This document shows positions 14,455 to 16,096 of a stretch of DNA of 16,096 nucleotides, one piece after another. The DNA lies in NCBI GenBank assembly GCA_002396125.1, contig DGWL01000021.1, forward strand, positions 17,953 to 34,048, written 5' to 3'. The DNA comes from Porphyromonadaceae bacterium UBA4259 (GTDB taxonomy: Bacteria > Bacteroidota > Bacteroidia > Bacteroidales > Muribaculaceae). A model generated the notes under the pieces. The model saw only the letters and a program-made list of their open reading frames with translations, was not told where the DNA came from and made no database searches. Position numbers and translations under genes: made by a program. How positions within the stretch are numbered: position 1 is the first letter of the stretch; each line of letters starts with the position of its first letter.

Positions 14455-14511
14455 ATGACTTGTCCTGAATTGGGTTTACAATTGATGTAAACTTATTTCA
14501 GGACAAGTCAT
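14455..14511. repeat. 57-nt inverted repeat downstream of the dockerin gene
   Basis: The arms ATGACTTGTCCTGAA (14455-14469) and TTCAGGACAAGTCAT (14497-14511) are perfect 15-mers. A second pair, GTTTACA (14474-14480) and TGTAAAC (14486-14492), lies inside, separated by 4-base internal loops with a 5-base apex. No T run follows on the plus strand, so it is not a typical terminator, though it could stop or stabilise the upstream transcript. The two halves, read inward from TGTCC, match at 16 of 20 positions, as two inverted ends of a small mobile element would. Confidence 0.75.
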
Positions 14512-14706
14512 CATCGCATATAATCAAACAACAACAACATGAACAAACCTATTATTTGTCTCTTTGGTTATTTTATTGTTTTATTGGTTTGACAAAATCA
14601 AGGCATCGGCAATTGTCCTTAATTAGAAAGAATTGACCTTGTCAGTAATTGTTTTCAAGAAAAACTAAAATAAACTTGCAAAGTCACATTTTTTCTAAGA
14701 ATTAAT

Positions 14707-14737
14707 TTTGAGTTCTTGAGAAAAACACTTAACTTTG
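14707..14737 (+). promoter_or_regulatory. Promoter of the LRR gene
   Basis: TTTG (14707-14710), 19 bases, then TAACTTTG (14730-14737): a full consensus match, placed 22 bases before ATG 14760. Confidence 0.75.
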
Positions 14738-14759
14738 GATGTTTTAAGTTTTAACAATT

Positions 14760-16096
14760 ATGAGATATATAAATACTTCTAAATCATTATTGCTAGCATT
14801 GCTATTGGCAATGCTTCCGCAAGTGGCGAGAGCCTATGACTTTATGGTCGATGGACTATGCTATAACTATAACAGCGATGGCACAAGCGTGACGGTGACG
14901 TATGAAGGAACAGGAGCTAATGGCTATGGTTATTCAAATCTTAATGGAGATTTAGTAATACCACCAAGTGTCACCTATGATGGAACCACTTACTCGGTGA
15001 CCACGATTGGCTACCTAGCCTTCTATGGTTGCTCTGGCTTGACCTCTGTCACCATCCCCAACTCGGTGACCACGATTGGCGACGTTGCCTTCGATGGTTG
15101 CACTGGCTTGACCTCTGTCACCATCCCCAACTCGGTGACGTCGATTGGCAACTATGCCTTCGCTAGTTGCTCTGGCTTGACATCAATAGTAGTAGAAAAT
15201 GGAAACCCTAAATATGACTCACGCAACAATTGTAATGCAATAATAGAGACTGAGAGTAATGCTCTTCTTGTGGGATGCAAGAGCACTATTATCCCCAACT
15301 CGGTGACGACGATTGGCAGCGGTGCCTTCCAGTATTGCTCTGGCTTGACCTCTGTCACCATACCCAACTCAGTGACGGCGATTGGCACCCTTGCCTTCGC
15401 TGGTTGCACTGGATTGACATCAATAGTAGTAGAAAATGGGAACCCTAAATATGACTCACGCAACAACTGCAATGCAATAATAAAGACTGAGAGCAATACT
15501 CTTATTGCTGGTTGCAAGAATACCATTATCCCCAACTCGGTGACAACGATTGGCGACCAAGCCTTCTTGGGTTGCACTGGCTTGACCGAGGTGACCATCC
15601 CCAACTCGGTGACGACGATTGGCGAAGGAGCTTTCTATGGTTGCACTGGCTTGACCTCGGTGACTATAGGCAACTCGGTGACGTCGATTGGCAACTATGC
15701 CTTCGCTGGTTGCACTGGCTTGACCTCAATCAAAAGTAAAATCTTAAATCCAGATAAAGTCACAATGTATTCTGATGTGTTTTATGGGATCAATAAAAGC
15801 AATTGTTCTTTATTTGTGCCTCAGGGCACAAAGGATGTCTATCAAGCTACACCGCAGTGGAGCGATTTTGTCAATATTGTCGAGAGAGCCTATGACTTTA
15901 TGGCCGATGGACTATGCTATAACTATAACGACGACGGCACGAGCGTGACGGTGACTGATGAAGGGACAGGACCCTGGGGGTATGGTTATTCCAACCTCAG
16001 TGGAGATTTGGTAATACCGGCGAGTATCACCTATGATGGCACCACTTACTCGGTGACGACGATTGGCGAATATGCCTTCTATGAGTGCACTGGCTT
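14760..16096 (+). CDS. BspA-like leucine-rich repeat surface protein, 3' end missing
   Basis: The frame opens at ATG 14760 and runs to the window edge (445 codons visible). Residues 1-25 (ending LAMLPQVARA) are a signal peptide. A short N-terminal module (about 26-79: YDFMVDGLCYNYNSDGTSVT to LVIPPSVTYDGTTYSV) leads into BspA/TpLRR-type (LRR_5) repeats of 23 residues with the pattern AFxGCxGLTSVTIPNSVTTIG. Two insertions with the string VVENGNPKYDSRNNCNAII interrupt the repeats. After a cap-like segment (SLFVPQGTKDVYQATPQWSDF) the N-terminal module begins again at 15884. Such proteins are exported and often mediate adhesion or host contact; here I infer only surface or secreted location. Its start is supported by a consensus promoter. 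The C-terminus, including any type IX or other sorting signal, is outside the window. Confidence 0.9.
   Translation, partial: MRYINTSKSLLLALLLAMLPQVARAYDFMVDGLCYNYNSDGTSVTVTYEGTGANGYGYSNLNGDLVIPPSVTYDGTTYSVTTIGYLAFYGCSGLTSVTIPNSVTTIGDVAFDGCTGLTSVTIPNSVTSIGNYAFASCSGLTSIVVENGNPKYDSRNNCNAIIETESNALLVGCKSTIIPNSVTTIGSGAFQYCSGLTSVTIPNSVTAIGTLAFAGCTGLTSIVVENGNPKYDSRNNCNAIIKTESNTLIAGCKNTIIPNSVTTIGDQAFLGCTGLTEVTIPNSVTTIGEGAFYGCTGLTSVTIGNSVTSIGNYAFAGCTGLTSIKSKILNPDKVTMYSDVFYGINKSNCSLFVPQGTKDVYQATPQWSDFVNIVERAYDFMADGLCYNYNDDGTSVTVTDEGTGPWGYGYSNLSGDLVIPASITYDGTTYSVTTIGEYAFYECTG
14828..15040 (+). repeat. Large in-frame direct repeat, copy 1
   Basis: This segment, from just before the end of the signal peptide into the first LRR unit, recurs 1056 bases (352 codons) downstream at 15884-16096 with no indel and scattered substitutions. 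The second copy is cut by the window edge, so the full repeat length is unknown. Confidence 0.85.
15018..15733 (+). repeat. 69-bp LRR-encoding units with a nested 237-bp repeat
   Basis: GCCTTC-type unit starts at 15018, 15087 and 15156 are exactly 69 bases apart (23 codons), each carrying the shared core CCCAACTCGGTGAC. A longer block beginning CATCAATAGTAGTAGAAAATGG-like at 15181 recurs at 15418, an offset of 237 bases (79 codons). The units are nearly identical at DNA level, which favours unequal recombination. Confidence 0.85.
15884..16096 (+). repeat. Large in-frame direct repeat, copy 2 (truncated by window edge)
   Basis: This matches 14828-15040 at an offset of 1056 bases. It restarts with RAYDFMADGLCYNYN after a non-LRR spacer, so the protein contains at least two successive N-module plus LRR blocks. 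Confidence 0.85.

Larger units (their letters stand above)
14424..14759 (+). other. Intergenic region: long inverted repeat, a 17-codon frame and the LRR-gene promoter
   Basis: These 336 bases hold a 57-nt inverted repeat (14455-14511), then A/T-rich sequence and a promoter at 14707-14737. A short frame at 14539-14592 encodes MNKPIICLFGYFIVLLV, which resembles a bare signal or membrane segment. It has no promoter of its own that I can see and may be chance or the remnant of a lost exported-protein gene. I see nothing else. Confidence 0.6.

Noticed and set aside
15152..15604. Open 150-residue minus-strand frame opposite the LRR gene
   Set aside because: It is a by-product of the repetitive LRR DNA: the peptide merely repeats the antisense of the 69-bp units, and it has no start signal or known fold.
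14760..16096. The repeats of the LRR gene as a CRISPR-like array
   Set aside because: The repeats are in frame, have no unique spacers of constant length, and translate into a clear LRR protein.

Overview
The window looks like chromosomal DNA of a gut-type Bacteroidota, probably order Bacteroidales. The main reasons are that seven of the nine promoter-like sites have the Bacteroidota -7 box TAnnTTTG with a TTG or TTTG about 16-20 bases upstream, that start codons are mostly preceded by A/T-rich leaders instead of Shine-Dalgarno sequences, and that the protein families fit (GHL10 glycosidase-like protein, subtype B tannase-like hydrolase, BspA-type leucine-rich repeat protein, Bacteroidota-type YebC). 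The genus cannot be fixed from the sequence alone. No tRNA, rRNA, CRISPR array, integrase or transposase gene is visible.

Layout. 1-2510 (minus): secreted GHL10-family protein with fibronectin-III-like repeats and the start of a further C-terminal domain, cut by the left edge. 2511-2808: divergent promoter region. 2809-6417 (plus): pheT, a small cupin and a YebC-type regulator, apparently one operon closed by a strong terminator at 6471-6511. 6600-6778 (plus): a self-contained short transcription unit with its own promoter, a 16-codon ORF and a U-tract terminator, and no gene downstream on the same strand. 6832-8382 (minus): exported subtype B tannase-like hydrolase with its own promoter. 8483-10263 (minus): LytS/YehU-type histidine kinase and LytTR response regulator, overlapping by ATGA. 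10330-11331 (minus): ddl. 11462-12784 (plus): murF. 12903-14423 (plus): exported protein with a dockerin-like calcium-loop pair and a beta-helix-like carbohydrate-binding region. 14455-14511: a long perfect-armed inverted repeat. 14760-16096 (plus): BspA-like leucine-rich repeat surface protein, cut by the right edge and built of nested repeats.

How the genes relate. ddl and murF are divergent neighbours and catalyse consecutive steps: Ddl makes D-Ala-D-Ala and MurF attaches it to the UDP-MurNAc-tripeptide. pheT and yebC both serve translation. The remaining genes form an accessory set of exported proteins (GHL10, tannase-like, dockerin/beta-helix, LRR) that suits a host- or diet-glycan-associated life, with a LytTR two-component system just upstream of the tannase-like gene. 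I do not see a clearly new defence or mobile system. The strongest unexplained item is the orphan promoter/short-ORF/terminator unit at 6600-6778.
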